Shown here piece by piece: positions 17,580-26,380 of a DNA stretch of 64,000 bases (its first letter is position 1; every line of letters begins with the position of its first letter). The stretch is from Euryarchaeota archaeon UBA558. Lineage in GTDB: Archaea; Thermoplasmatota; Poseidoniia; Poseidoniales; Thalassarchaeaceae. The translations under genes and the position numbers were made by a program. The stretch is from contig DAZE01000005.1 of NCBI GenBank assembly GCA_002507175.1, positions 71,951 through 135,950 on the forward strand, written 5' to 3'. Below the pieces are notes generated by a model. That model saw only the letters and a list, made by a program, of their open reading frames with translations. It did no database searches and was not told the DNA's origin.

Positions 17580-19142
17580 ATGTCCTTACATGGCGAATCT
17601 TCATTTGGCCCGCCCTCACAGCACAATATGATGGACACTAGGGTCGAACAGTTGAGGAGCTCCTCGGGGGAAGCTAATACCCATGGCTTGAGCGATGAAT
17701 TGGTGGATTCGTTTCTAAAGATCGATCCAAATCTAGGCACAGCACTGGATCTGGCAATTAAGGCAAGAGAAAATCTGGATGATGAGGTCGAAGATCTCCT
17801 TTTGGAACTCACCGAGTCTCAATTTGCAAGGGAATTACAGAAGGATTTCGTTAATTTTTACGAGCCCTCCACTGTTAATCCATACATCCCATTAGCAGCC
17901 AAAGGCCCATGGATAATCACCACCCATGGGGCGGTTGTTCACGACAATGGGGGATATGGAATGCTTGGGATGGGCCATGATCCAACTGAGGTCATGAGTT
18001 CAATGTCTGAGTCACATGTCATGGCTAATGTCATGACTCCATCCGTGACGCACAAACGATTCGCAGACACATTGAAGCGTGAAGTGGGACATACACGAGG
18101 AACTTGCCCCTTCGATCGATTCATATGCATGAATAGTGGTTCTGAGTCAGTTACGGTGGCCATGAGGATCTCTGATATTAATGCCAGGCTAATGACCGAT
18201 CAGGATGGTCCACACCATGGAAAGGAAATCTGGACAGTGGCATTGGATAGTGGATTCCATGGCCGCACTGATCGCCCTGCATCGATATCGAGCTCCTGCC
18301 TCCCGAAATATCAAAAGAAACTCGCCTCGTTTAGGGGAAAATCAAACGTCAGGTTCGTAATACCTAACGACATCCATGGGCTGAAGGAGGTTTTTTCAGA
18401 TGCAGATCGTGAAGGGGCCTTTGTTGAATTAATCGCGATGGAACCGGTTATGGGAGAGGGAAATCCAGGGCTTATGCTTGATAGGGAGTTCTATGACCAA
18501 GCAATTTCTCTAGCCAACCAACACGGTACACTCATCCTGATAGATTCCATTCAGGCAGGCATCCGAGGTCAAGGCTGTTTGAGCATAGTAGACTACCCCG
18601 GGTTCGAGGATTGCCAAGTTCCGGATTTTGAAACATGGTCAAAGGCCCTGAACGCAGGCCAATACCCATTGTCAGTTCTTGGTATGAGTAAGAGAGCGTC
18701 CGATCTGTATGCGGTAGGAGTCTACGGGAACACTATGACAACAAACCCCAGGGCCCTCGAAACGGCCATATCAGTTCTCAATCGGATAGACCCAGATCTA
18801 AGGATGAATATAAGAGATCGAGGTAGGGAATTTGTTGACAAGCTTGAAGCACTCTCCAAGAGGCTACCTGGGTGCATCACCCAAGTTCAAGGAACAGGAC
18901 TACTCGTCTCCGCGGAGCTAGATCCTGGGAGATTCCCTGTTGTCGGGGCCGATGGCGTTGAACAATGGTGTCGAAGACGTGGACTAGGAGTTATTCATGG
19001 GGGGTCCAATGCTCTGAGATTCACTCCCCATTTCTACTTGACATCAGAAGAAATCGACATGATAGTGTCAATAGTAGAATCATGTCTGAAATCCTTCGGA
19101 GCAGAAATATCTCAACCCGAGATCCTTGCACCAAACATGTGA
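17580..19142 (+). CDS. class III PLP-dependent aminotransferase
   Basis: 520 residues; an N-terminal extension of about 85 residues precedes the aminotransferase fold. Seen: the cofactor-site motif MNSGSESVTVAMR, the FHGRTDRPAS region, and the PLP lysine in WSKALNAGQYP. The usual DE(V)Q motif before the lysine reads DSIQAGIRGQG, so the acidic residue next to the pyridine-binding Asp is Ser; the Asp itself is kept. Class III enzymes act on omega-amino or acetylated amino groups; the substrate is unknown. It is followed after ten bases by an SDR-like gene with a strong Shine-Dalgarno, so the pair is likely one operon. The start has no clear ribosome site and may be leaderless. Confidence 0.85.
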   Translation: MSLHGESSFGPPSQHNMMDTRVEQLRSSSGEANTHGLSDELVDSFLKIDPNLGTALDLAIKARENLDDEVEDLLLELTESQFARELQKDFVNFYEPSTVNPYIPLAAKGPWIITTHGAVVHDNGGYGMLGMGHDPTEVMSSMSESHVMANVMTPSVTHKRFADTLKREVGHTRGTCPFDRFICMNSGSESVTVAMRISDINARLMTDQDGPHHGKEIWTVALDSGFHGRTDRPASISSSCLPKYQKKLASFRGKSNVRFVIPNDIHGLKEVFSDADREGAFVELIAMEPVMGEGNPGLMLDREFYDQAISLANQHGTLILIDSIQAGIRGQGCLSIVDYPGFEDCQVPDFETWSKALNAGQYPLSVLGMSKRASDLYAVGVYGNTMTTNPRALETAISVLNRIDPDLRMNIRDRGREFVDKLEALSKRLPGCITQVQGTGLLVSAELDPGRFPVVGADGVEQWCRRRGLGVIHGGSNALRFTPHFYLTSEEIDMIVSIVESCLKSFGAEISQPEILAPNM

Positions 19143-19152
19143 GGAGGGTCAA

Positions 19153-19818
19153 GTGGCAAATTCTGTGATTGTCGTGGGGCCAGATGGGTCGGTGAAAAGT
19201 GCTATTCAGAGAAGATTGGCTTCCCTCCCGCCTGTCGAAAATAAGGATGGTAATGACATTGAAATTGGTGTGGGGGCCGAGGCTCAAGACCTCTCTATTC
19301 TGAAATACGGACAGGAGCGCGAGATTGACAGCCCGTGCATAATACTGAGGGATGTAGTTGCAGATATCGCAGATACCTTTTGGGGCGATGGTTTGTTTCA
19401 CAGAGTGATTGGGGATAGTATATCTGGAAAATCAGATTCAGAATACCCTTCAACCCCTAGATACTGGCTGCCTGTCGAAAACGTGGCAAATGCAATCAGA
19501 ACGTTGGTGAGCTCCAATGCATTCCCATCTTCAGACAAACCGATACTGATGACCGGCAGGAGACCCTGGCAATGTGAGGCCTTGTTGGCGGAGGCTTCAC
19601 ACCTATGGGCTAGATTTCAAGCATCTAACCTTGGGGAACATTCGCCTGAGACTCTCTCTGAGCCACCTCTCCACTTGTCCTCTAAATCGGATGTGGGAAT
19701 GAGACCAGATCTAACAGAGTTGAATGATCTATTGCTTTCTTGTGGGGAGCCTGCCGGCTGGAGGCCATCTGGATCGCTCAGACTCTCAATAATGAGGGTC
19801 TTCGCAACACTCGTTTGA
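19153..19818 (+). CDS. uncharacterised protein, possible degenerate NAD(P)-epimerase/SDR
   Basis: 221 residues from GTG 19153, preceded by GAGGAGGG with good spacing. The beginning (NSVIVVGPDGSVKSAI) looks like a Rossmann strand-loop-helix but the glycine-rich loop is poor (VGPDGS), and no Tyr-x-x-x-Lys catalytic pair is evident. A later segment RYWLPVENVANAIRTLV resembles the 'HVDDVA' stretch of nucleotide-sugar epimerases. I therefore read it as an epimerase-like protein that may have lost catalysis; this is inference. Its position ten bases after the aminotransferase suggests a shared pathway. Confidence 0.5.
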   Translation: MANSVIVVGPDGSVKSAIQRRLASLPPVENKDGNDIEIGVGAEAQDLSILKYGQEREIDSPCIILRDVVADIADTFWGDGLFHRVIGDSISGKSDSEYPSTPRYWLPVENVANAIRTLVSSNAFPSSDKPILMTGRRPWQCEALLAEASHLWARFQASNLGEHSPETLSEPPLHLSSKSDVGMRPDLTELNDLLLSCGEPAGWRPSGSLRLSIMRVFATLV

Positions 19819-19826
19819 GTGCCTAA

Positions 19827-20006
19827 TCATCCATTCCTGATGCTGCTGATCTGCATGCGCACGTCTTGTGCAGCGCCTTTTGCGGCCTGCATAGCCTTCC
19901 TGACGCGGGTCATGGCTGCGTTGTTGCCCTTGTCGGACTTAACGGCGTCAGCCATGGTCTCGTTCAAATCATCAATCATCTTCTGTACCATATCTGCGAT
20001 AGACAT
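19827..20006 (-). CDS. Hc1-like (histone H1-like) small DNA-binding protein
   Basis: A 59-residue protein from ATG 20006 to TGA 19827. It starts MSIADMVQKMIDDL, then carries KGNNAAMTRVRKAMQ and ends AAQDVRMQISSIRNG. The KGNxAAxxRVRKxxQ block with a following helix is the signature of the N-terminal Hc1 domain of chlamydial HctA and the histone H1-like proteins of Bacteroidetes. It lacks their long lysine-rich tail. It lies 44 bases after the deoxyhypusine synthase stop on the same strand and eight bases from the convergent SDR-like gene. Predicted: two helices with a modest basic surface, able to bind DNA. Longer open frames on the other strand here are shadows. Confidence 0.75.
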   Translation of the reverse strand: MSIADMVQKMIDDLNETMADAVKSDKGNNAAMTRVRKAMQAAKGAAQDVRMQISSIRNG

Positions 20007-20050
20007 GAGCGTTCCGAGGGCCGATCACTCTTTGAACATTCTCTATGCGG

Positions 20051-21028
20051 TCACCCAAACAAAGCTGCCCCGAGAAGAGGTAAAAGTAGGCTAGCCTCAC
20101 CCTCAACTAGAACTTGGGGCGCTTCAGGCCTTATCTTGCCCCAAGATATTGCTTCTCGGAGCCTAGCACCTGAAAGAGACCCATCGTATTCAGGTGCGGT
20201 GGAAATCCCTACTGCAGAATCCAGTCCCCCTCTGTACTGGTTCCACCAGATTACGTGGTGCTTGCTGATTCCGCCACCGACCATCAAGGCATTGGATTTG
20301 TCAGCAGTCCAGGATATGTCAGAACAAATCTGTTCATCTGAGAGGACGTCGATCATAAAGGACGGATTTTTCTGCCTGTGGATGAACAACTGTGCACCAA
20401 TTGATCCATCTGTGATGCCGGGTATTACGATCGGGATCCTGTTCTTCGCGGCCCAATGGAGGATGCTGCTATCATCTTCGATGCGATCCCCGATAGCCCA
20501 ACAGAGTTCCACTGTTCCGAACCCCTTCCATGGAGAATCAGAGTTTGAGCCCCGCTCTTTTCCAATTTCGTCCAGCCATGGCAATACCTTTTGCTCTAGG
20601 ATGTCTCCATAGCACTCGTTAGGAATAACCACGTTGCCCAAGCGATTGAGACCGACTTTCCCCAATGCCACATCATCTAGGTCGAAATCACCATGATAGT
20701 ATTGTTTGAAGGTCCTCGCAAGATCGTGGTCCAGTGTTCCACAAGTTGTGATCACAACGTGGACCAACTTTCTCTTGATGAGCTCCAGAAAGAAGCTTCG
20801 CGTGCCAGTGGCGCATAATGCGGCTGGGAAAGACAACCAGTTCACACAACCCTCTTTGCCAGAGTCCTCAAACATCGAACTAAGAATTTCTTTTGCCCTT
20901 GCTAGTTTCGAAGCTGTGAACCCTCCAGCCTCTGACATTTGGTCGAACAGCCGAGCTGGACTATCAATATCCTTGAATACATAGTCACGAACTGGACGAT
21001 CGAAAGACTCAGGATCATAACTCACCAT
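20051..21028 (-). CDS. dys: deoxyhypusine synthase
   Basis: Transfers the aminobutyl group of spermidine to a lysine of translation factor aIF5A, using NAD+. 325 residues. Seen: the family blocks FLELIKRKLVHVVITTCG, PIVIPGITDGSIG, and the active-site lysine in VGGGISKHHV, where most members continue with ANANLM; here the text is VIWWNQYRGG. A substrate-site Asp-rich end follows (APEYDGSLSGA). An aIF5A gene is not in the window. It lies 24 bases after uvrB on the same strand. Confidence 0.92.
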   Translation of the reverse strand: MVSYDPESFDRPVRDYVFKDIDSPARLFDQMSEAGGFTASKLARAKEILSSMFEDSGKEGCVNWLSFPAALCATGTRSFFLELIKRKLVHVVITTCGTLDHDLARTFKQYYHGDFDLDDVALGKVGLNRLGNVVIPNECYGDILEQKVLPWLDEIGKERGSNSDSPWKGFGTVELCWAIGDRIEDDSSILHWAAKNRIPIVIPGITDGSIGAQLFIHRQKNPSFMIDVLSDEQICSDISWTADKSNALMVGGGISKHHVIWWNQYRGGLDSAVGISTAPEYDGSLSGARLREAISWGKIRPEAPQVLVEGEASLLLPLLGAALFG

Positions 21029-21052
21029 GATACTCCATCCAAGGTCATGATT

Positions 21053-23332
21053 TCAATTGGTCGCTTCCCTCAATTCGGTGATTCTGTCTCTAATCAATGC
21101 GGCTCTCTCAAAGTCTAATCTAGAGGCTGCTGCCTTCATTTCCTTTTCCAGTCGGTTGATCACGCGATCATTTTGATCTAACTCACTATCGGGGCTTTCG
21201 CCCATGGGATCAAACATGTCATATTCTGGTTGGGATATAAGTTCCAAAACTGAATCGGAGGAGGACCAAGAGCCTGTTCCCAGATCAAATTTCTTAACGA
21301 ACGTGTTGATGTCCTTCTTGCCCTGTTTCTTCGCCACCAACCTTCTGCCACCTTTAATTCCCTTTCCAGCCACTCCTGCCAAAAGATCGGAGGATTCCTC
21401 TCCGAGGGTTGGCAGTGACTTACGTATCGTTTCTGGTGTGATGCCATGCTTCTCATTGTGCTCTTGTTGGCGTTTTCTCCTCTCCAGGGTTTGTCTTATC
21501 GCACCCTCCATGGCTGGTGATATTGTATCAGCATAGAGGATCACATTTCCCTCAGAGTTTCTCGCAGCACGCCCTATTGTTTGAAGCAAACTTCGTTCGT
21601 TTCTGAGAAATCCCTGGGCCGCGGCATCGAAAATAGCCACGAGAGACACCTCTGGTATGTCCAACCCTTCTCTGAGGAGATTTATTCCCACGATTACATC
21701 TATGTGCCCAAGTCTGAGAGCCTTGATGATCTCAGATCTCTCCAGCGTATCGATTTCAGAATGCAGGTAGTGAGCTTTTATGCCCACTCCTTGCAGGTAC
21801 TCCGAAACTTCTTCGGCGAATTTAATGGTCAGAACGGTCACTAAAACCCGCTCATCACGCTCAATTCTTCGATTTATTTCACTGAGGAGATCCTGTACTT
21901 GCCCCTCAGTACTCCTAACCTCAATATGGGGGTCCAACAGCCCTGTGGGTCGAATTTCCATTTGTGCTATCCCGTCGATTGACTTGATGACGGTCTCAAT
22001 GGATCCACTCCCCTCTCTTTTTTCCGTATCCTTCGTACCTGCTCCGCCTCTGGAAGGAACATGCAATAATTGGCGAGGGATCTCCTGTCCGGTGACCTCA
22101 GCCAAGTGACGGAATTCCCTTTCACCAGGGGTGGCGCTGACATAGAGCATTTGTGGGATTAGATCCTGAAACTCATCTATTCTCAGGGGCCTGTTGTCAT
22201 AGGCACAGGGCAACCTAAAACCATGTTCAACAAGATTCTTTTTCCTAGCTAGATCTCCGGAATACATCCCTCCAACTTGCGGTAATGTGACATGGCTTTC
22301 GTCCATGATAACGAGATAACGATTCTTATCGCCTTGGAAACTCTCCGCATTTGTGGAAAAGAAGTCTAACAAACAATACGGCCGATCACCCACGCCTCTA
22401 CCATCAAAGTGCCTGGAATAGTTCTCTACACCTTTGCAAGAGCCAAGCTCTCTAAGCATCTCCAGGTCGAATTTTGTGCGCTGTTCAATCCTGTGAGCTT
22501 CTAGATCCCTTCCCTTTGATTCAAACCAACTTGCACGTTCTTCAAGCTCTTCCTCTATGTTTTCGAGAGCGATTGCGAATCTATCCTCATCGGTCATGTA
22601 GAATTCTCTTGGATGTATCCAGGCCTCTTCAATGTCATCTAATGGCTCCCAACTGACAGCTTCGCAAACTTGTAGGCGCTCAACTCCATCCCATCCGAAT
22701 CTTGCGCGTATGGGATCATCCCTGCTTGGCATCCAGATGTCCAGCACTTCACCGCGAAGTCTTATGTCACCTCTGGACAAATCACCACTAACCCTTCTGT
22801 ATTGGAGTGCGACCAATTCAGCTACAGCCTCACGAGGCTGGATTTTTTGACCAACATGCAATTGTAGATGCCTGTCCTGAAACACCTCCGGCGGGTTGAG
22901 ACCATAGATTGTAGAAACCGTACCAACTGCTATGACATCAGGCCTGGAGACTAGGGACGCAACAGTCGAGAATCTCTCCTGTTCGATCCTCTCGTTCATC
23001 TGCAATTCTTTGTCTATGTACAAGTCACGGTTGGGGAGATAGGCTTCTGGTTGGTAATAGTCGTAGTAACTCACAAAATACTCCACTGCATTTTCGGGAA
23101 ATAATTCACTCATCTCCTGCCACAATTGCCTTGCAAGCGTTTTGTTGTGAGATAAAATCAATGTCGGCATTTGTAGAATTTGGATGATGTTGGCCATTGC
23201 GAAAGTCTTGCCCGAACCAGTCACTCCCAGTAAAACGCACCTCTCCTGTCCAGATTGAATCTGATCTACCAATTTGTCAATCGCCTGTTGTTGATCCCCT
23301 GCTGTGGCATAGTCTGAAGTCAAACGAAACAA
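21053..23332 (-). CDS. uvrB: excinuclease ABC subunit B
   Basis: DNA-damage verification helicase of nucleotide excision repair, a bacterial-type gene found in some archaea. 759 residues, longer than the usual ~670. Seen: Walker A GVTGSGKT near the N-terminus, the beta-hairpin YYDYYQPEAYLP, helicase motifs MDESHVTLPQ, YVSATPGE and IGRAARNSEG, and the C-terminal UVR motif DFERAALIRDRI. There is extra sequence of about 40 residues before RPTGLLDP and a lengthened linker before UVR. The TTG start has GAGGTG five bases upstream, next to the ubiA stop. No uvrA or uvrC is in the window. Confidence 0.97.
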   Translation of the reverse strand: MFRLTSDYATAGDQQQAIDKLVDQIQSGQERCVLLGVTGSGKTFAMANIIQILQMPTLILSHNKTLARQLWQEMSELFPENAVEYFVSYYDYYQPEAYLPNRDLYIDKELQMNERIEQERFSTVASLVSRPDVIAVGTVSTIYGLNPPEVFQDRHLQLHVGQKIQPREAVAELVALQYRRVSGDLSRGDIRLRGEVLDIWMPSRDDPIRARFGWDGVERLQVCEAVSWEPLDDIEEAWIHPREFYMTDEDRFAIALENIEEELEERASWFESKGRDLEAHRIEQRTKFDLEMLRELGSCKGVENYSRHFDGRGVGDRPYCLLDFFSTNAESFQGDKNRYLVIMDESHVTLPQVGGMYSGDLARKKNLVEHGFRLPCAYDNRPLRIDEFQDLIPQMLYVSATPGEREFRHLAEVTGQEIPRQLLHVPSRGGAGTKDTEKREGSGSIETVIKSIDGIAQMEIRPTGLLDPHIEVRSTEGQVQDLLSEINRRIERDERVLVTVLTIKFAEEVSEYLQGVGIKAHYLHSEIDTLERSEIIKALRLGHIDVIVGINLLREGLDIPEVSLVAIFDAAAQGFLRNERSLLQTIGRAARNSEGNVILYADTISPAMEGAIRQTLERRKRQQEHNEKHGITPETIRKSLPTLGEESSDLLAGVAGKGIKGGRRLVAKKQGKKDINTFVKKFDLGTGSWSSSDSVLELISQPEYDMFDPMGESPDSELDQNDRVINRLEKEMKAAASRLDFERAALIRDRITELREATN

Positions 23333-23341
23333 AACAACACC

Positions 23342-24316
23342 TCAATCAATCATGCCCTCGGTGAATGAGAGGCTTGCAAGCAATACCCATCCTGTCAACA
23401 TGGATGTTTTGAATAGAAGTTGTTGGAATTTCTCCATGTCCAAGGATGAGGACTCGGATTTCGAAGCGTGCGACGTCATTACGTACAGATTGACGGTGGC
23501 CATCAGGATGACACTGGGAATCCAAAGTGGGTATCTGTAGTCACGTAGGTCAGTATATTCACTCAATCCCGCAAAAAGGAAGCAAATGGACCACCCCAAA
23601 GTCAGTGCGATGCTCAGGCCTTTTGTCGTTTTCAGCCCAAAGGTGGCAGGAAAGGAGTGGATCCCTTGGCGTATATCGACCTCGACGTCCATTCTGGCGT
23701 AATTCACATCAAACGCCGTTATCCAAAGTGCTACACCCATCGAGATGAAAAACAACTCTGGGAACCATGCGAATTCCCTCCCTATCCATGTATCGGAACC
23801 CACGCCTACTATCGACTCCCACCCCATTGTGTCGGCGGATATCGCCACCCATGCTCCTGCTGGGGCTAACGCCAAGCACAGACCTATCCAGAAATGGCAT
23901 ATCCATGAGAACCTCTTCGTGTAGGGGTACATGACGAATGCGATGACAGGCAACCATGCCATCTTCAGAGCGACCATGTTCAGTCTCCATGATGCGAACA
24001 AGAGAGTGGCAAGAAATGCGATAGAAAGGGACCAAGCCTCGAATTCAGTCATCTTACCAGAGGGAAGATGCCTTGAGGCGGTACGCGGGTTATTTGCGTC
24101 TATTTCCTTGTCTATGAGCCTGTTCAAAGCCATGGCTAGGCCGCGCGCACCAATTGCTGCAAGAATGATCCAGAATAGATCTAGGTTAGAGAGACTGACT
24201 TCAAAAACTTCCTCTCCGAGTTGCTTCTTGGCGAGGATGAAACCCATTAGAACGAACGGAAGTGAGAATAGTGTATGTTCGATTTTTACGAAATCGAGTA
24301 TGTCCTTCCATTTCAC
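23342..24316 (-). CDS. ubiA: UbiA-family polyprenyltransferase
   Basis: 324 residues from GTG 24316; GGAG lies ten bases upstream, next to the ubiD stop. A multi-spanning membrane enzyme (eight or nine helices) that joins a polyprenyl chain to an aromatic acid. The first Asp-rich motif is NRLIDKEIDANNPRT, and the second is DVNYARMDVEVDI. The adjacency of a UbiD decarboxylase suggests a quinone pathway in which UbiA prenylates a naphthoate or benzoate and UbiD decarboxylates it. Whether the product is menaquinone or another quinone cannot be read here. The extended frame to 24418 overlaps ubiD and is not needed. Confidence 0.9.
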   Translation of the reverse strand: MKWKDILDFVKIEHTLFSLPFVLMGFILAKKQLGEEVFEVSLSNLDLFWIILAAIGARGLAMALNRLIDKEIDANNPRTASRHLPSGKMTEFEAWSLSIAFLATLLFASWRLNMVALKMAWLPVIAFVMYPYTKRFSWICHFWIGLCLALAPAGAWVAISADTMGWESIVGVGSDTWIGREFAWFPELFFISMGVALWITAFDVNYARMDVEVDIRQGIHSFPATFGLKTTKGLSIALTLGWSICFLFAGLSEYTDLRDYRYPLWIPSVILMATVNLYVMTSHASKSESSSLDMEKFQQLLFKTSMLTGWVLLASLSFTEGMID

Positions 24317-24329
24317 TTCGACCAAGCTC

Positions 24330-26291
24330 CTACAACAACAGATTATCCGGCCACTCTCTACCATCCAAGCCATCTTCCACGGCGTTTTCCTGAATCCTTT
24401 GGAGGATTTCAGGATCATGTAGGGTCACAGCAGGCCAACGCCTCGCGGGCAATTCGCCATTTTGGGCAGGAATCGGGGCTGTGGCATCCCAGGCGATCCT
24501 GCTTCTATTTGTGTCCCACTTCAACCCCCTCTCAACATCAAATCTAGCAAATAATTGCCAAAGGAGCCGCCTATTGGATCCCTTTGAGTGCAATTCCAAA
24601 TCATCGTCCGTGATGAACAACCAGCGCAAATTCTCTGAGCCCTCTAACTGCCATACTGCCTCAGTGATTTGGTTGATCGTTGCCCTTTGCTTCTCAGCCA
24701 ACTTCTCATTGGGTTCAACCATGCCATCTCGTGGAGATGGACCCCCTTCGATTTGCGTGGTTATGACCAACATGGAGCTTCTTAGCATCTTTGCCTGTGA
24801 TACACCGGGCAGTTCGAGCACACGCAACTCGAAACCCAGGGGCACTCCCGGTGGAACATCTAGGCCCTTTCTCCATTCCGGAGTATCGATCTCCGGAGTT
24901 CCGAGGGGCAGGTTCCCACCGTGTCGGGGATCGGCCTCGGGCAATGATGTTGCATCGACAATTAGCTTGGCCTGAACATTCTCAAAGGGATTGGCCGGAT
25001 CAAGAGAATCGCCTGGAAGGCCATGAATCTCAATTATGTCCTCGGATGGATCAACCCTGTCATTCAAGGCGTCCAGGAAAACGTTCAGATCGTGCGGATC
25101 CTCATCCTCATCGATCAGCATCATCGTCTTGAGGAGCATCATCTGACCGGCTCCCAATAGGCCCAATGCGGTCTTCCTTGCCTGCCTCGGATATCGTTGT
25201 CTGGAAGAGACGACCGCCAGATTATGGAAGCCGGTCTCCAATGGGAGGAAGACTGATCGAACATCTCTGTGTTGGAACCTCAAGACTGGTGTGAATTGAG
25301 CCCCGATTGCCTCACCAAGAAAACCATCTTCCATCGGCGGCAGGCCGACAATCGTGGCTGGGATTACAGCATTCTTACGCCGTGTGATTGCCGTCACATG
25401 GAGCACGGGATAGTTACCCGGTAAGGAGTAGAATCCGTAATGATCCCCGAACGGCCCCTCGAGTTTCACCTCATTAGGATCGGTCCATCCTTCAATTACT
25501 ACATCGGCCTCTGCAGGTATGAGTAGGTCTTGTGTCCTGGCACGTGCGAGTTTGAGGCGTTTTCGTCCCAAGAAACCAGCGAACATGTATTCCTCTAGGT
25601 TGTCAGGGAGAGGAGCTATGGCCGAGAAAATTAATTCGGGCGGCCCACCAATACAAATCGCAACCGGCATTCTCCCCTCTGGATGCAAAGAAGCGTGATC
25701 TGCGCCATGTTTGTGTATCTGCCAATGAAGTCCAATCTCTTTCTCTGAGTGGACTTGTCCTCTGTACATCCCCATGTTATGTTCACGACTCATGGGGTCG
25801 CGAGTTACTACAAGGGGGAGAGTAATATATCGCCCACCATCCATTGGCCAGCACTTAGGTATGGGCAGCTTCGTGACATCTGGGTCAAGATCGATAATTT
25901 GGTGACAAGCCGCCCTACGCACAACCTTCGGAGGGAGTGCCAGTGCATCTCTCAGAAGAGGAATGCCCTTCCACGGGGCTTTCATGTAAGCACCAATATC
26001 TGGCTTCATCAGGGATACCAAACGATCCCCTATCTCAGTCTTCCCTCTAGCCCCCAAGGCTTTCATTGTCCGTTCCTTACTCCCGAATATGTTCATGACT
26101 AGGGGCACGTCAGATATTGTCCCGTCAGGAAGTCTGGGTTTCTCGAAAAGAACCGCAGGACCACTCGTCTTTACTAGAAGATCTGCAATGCCCCCTGCCT
26201 CCAGTTCTACATCAACCGGTCTCGTAATCCTCAGGAGATCTCCATCCCGCTCCAATGAGTCGAGGTAACGTCCCAAACTGGTCCAAGCCAC
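24330..26291 (-). CDS. ubiD: UbiD-family prenyl-FMN-dependent decarboxylase
   Basis: 653 residues, longer than the ~490 usual, with the extra length at the C-terminal side (after about residue 500). Seen: N-terminal LRDALALPPKV, the prenyl-FMN binding region RYITLPLVVTRDP with HNMGMYRGQVHS, and VEGWTDP and EGPFGDHYGFYS, which holds the catalytic Glu region of the family. Decarboxylates an aromatic or alpha,beta-unsaturated acid. It overlaps none of its neighbours and is 13 bases from ubiA. The partner flavin prenyltransferase UbiX is not in the window. The start is GTG. Confidence 0.92.
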   Translation of the reverse strand: MAWTSLGRYLDSLERDGDLLRITRPVDVELEAGGIADLLVKTSGPAVLFEKPRLPDGTISDVPLVMNIFGSKERTMKALGARGKTEIGDRLVSLMKPDIGAYMKAPWKGIPLLRDALALPPKVVRRAACHQIIDLDPDVTKLPIPKCWPMDGGRYITLPLVVTRDPMSREHNMGMYRGQVHSEKEIGLHWQIHKHGADHASLHPEGRMPVAICIGGPPELIFSAIAPLPDNLEEYMFAGFLGRKRLKLARARTQDLLIPAEADVVIEGWTDPNEVKLEGPFGDHYGFYSLPGNYPVLHVTAITRRKNAVIPATIVGLPPMEDGFLGEAIGAQFTPVLRFQHRDVRSVFLPLETGFHNLAVVSSRQRYPRQARKTALGLLGAGQMMLLKTMMLIDEDEDPHDLNVFLDALNDRVDPSEDIIEIHGLPGDSLDPANPFENVQAKLIVDATSLPEADPRHGGNLPLGTPEIDTPEWRKGLDVPPGVPLGFELRVLELPGVSQAKMLRSSMLVITTQIEGGPSPRDGMVEPNEKLAEKQRATINQITEAVWQLEGSENLRWLFITDDDLELHSKGSNRRLLWQLFARFDVERGLKWDTNRSRIAWDATAPIPAQNGELPARRWPAVTLHDPEILQRIQENAVEDGLDGREWPDNLLL

Positions 26292-26380
26292 AACGGTCTC
26301 TCGTGCCTCTCCATTGAGAAGGTTCGCTTTTGCCCCACGAAGACCGTTGGATTCTTTTCACATCGTCTGCCTCGGGAGTC

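Noticed and set aside
19866..20612. 248-codon plus-strand open frame over dys and the Hc1-like gene
   Set aside because: It lies opposite two genes with clear family signatures; its translation shows no domain and is a shadow frame.
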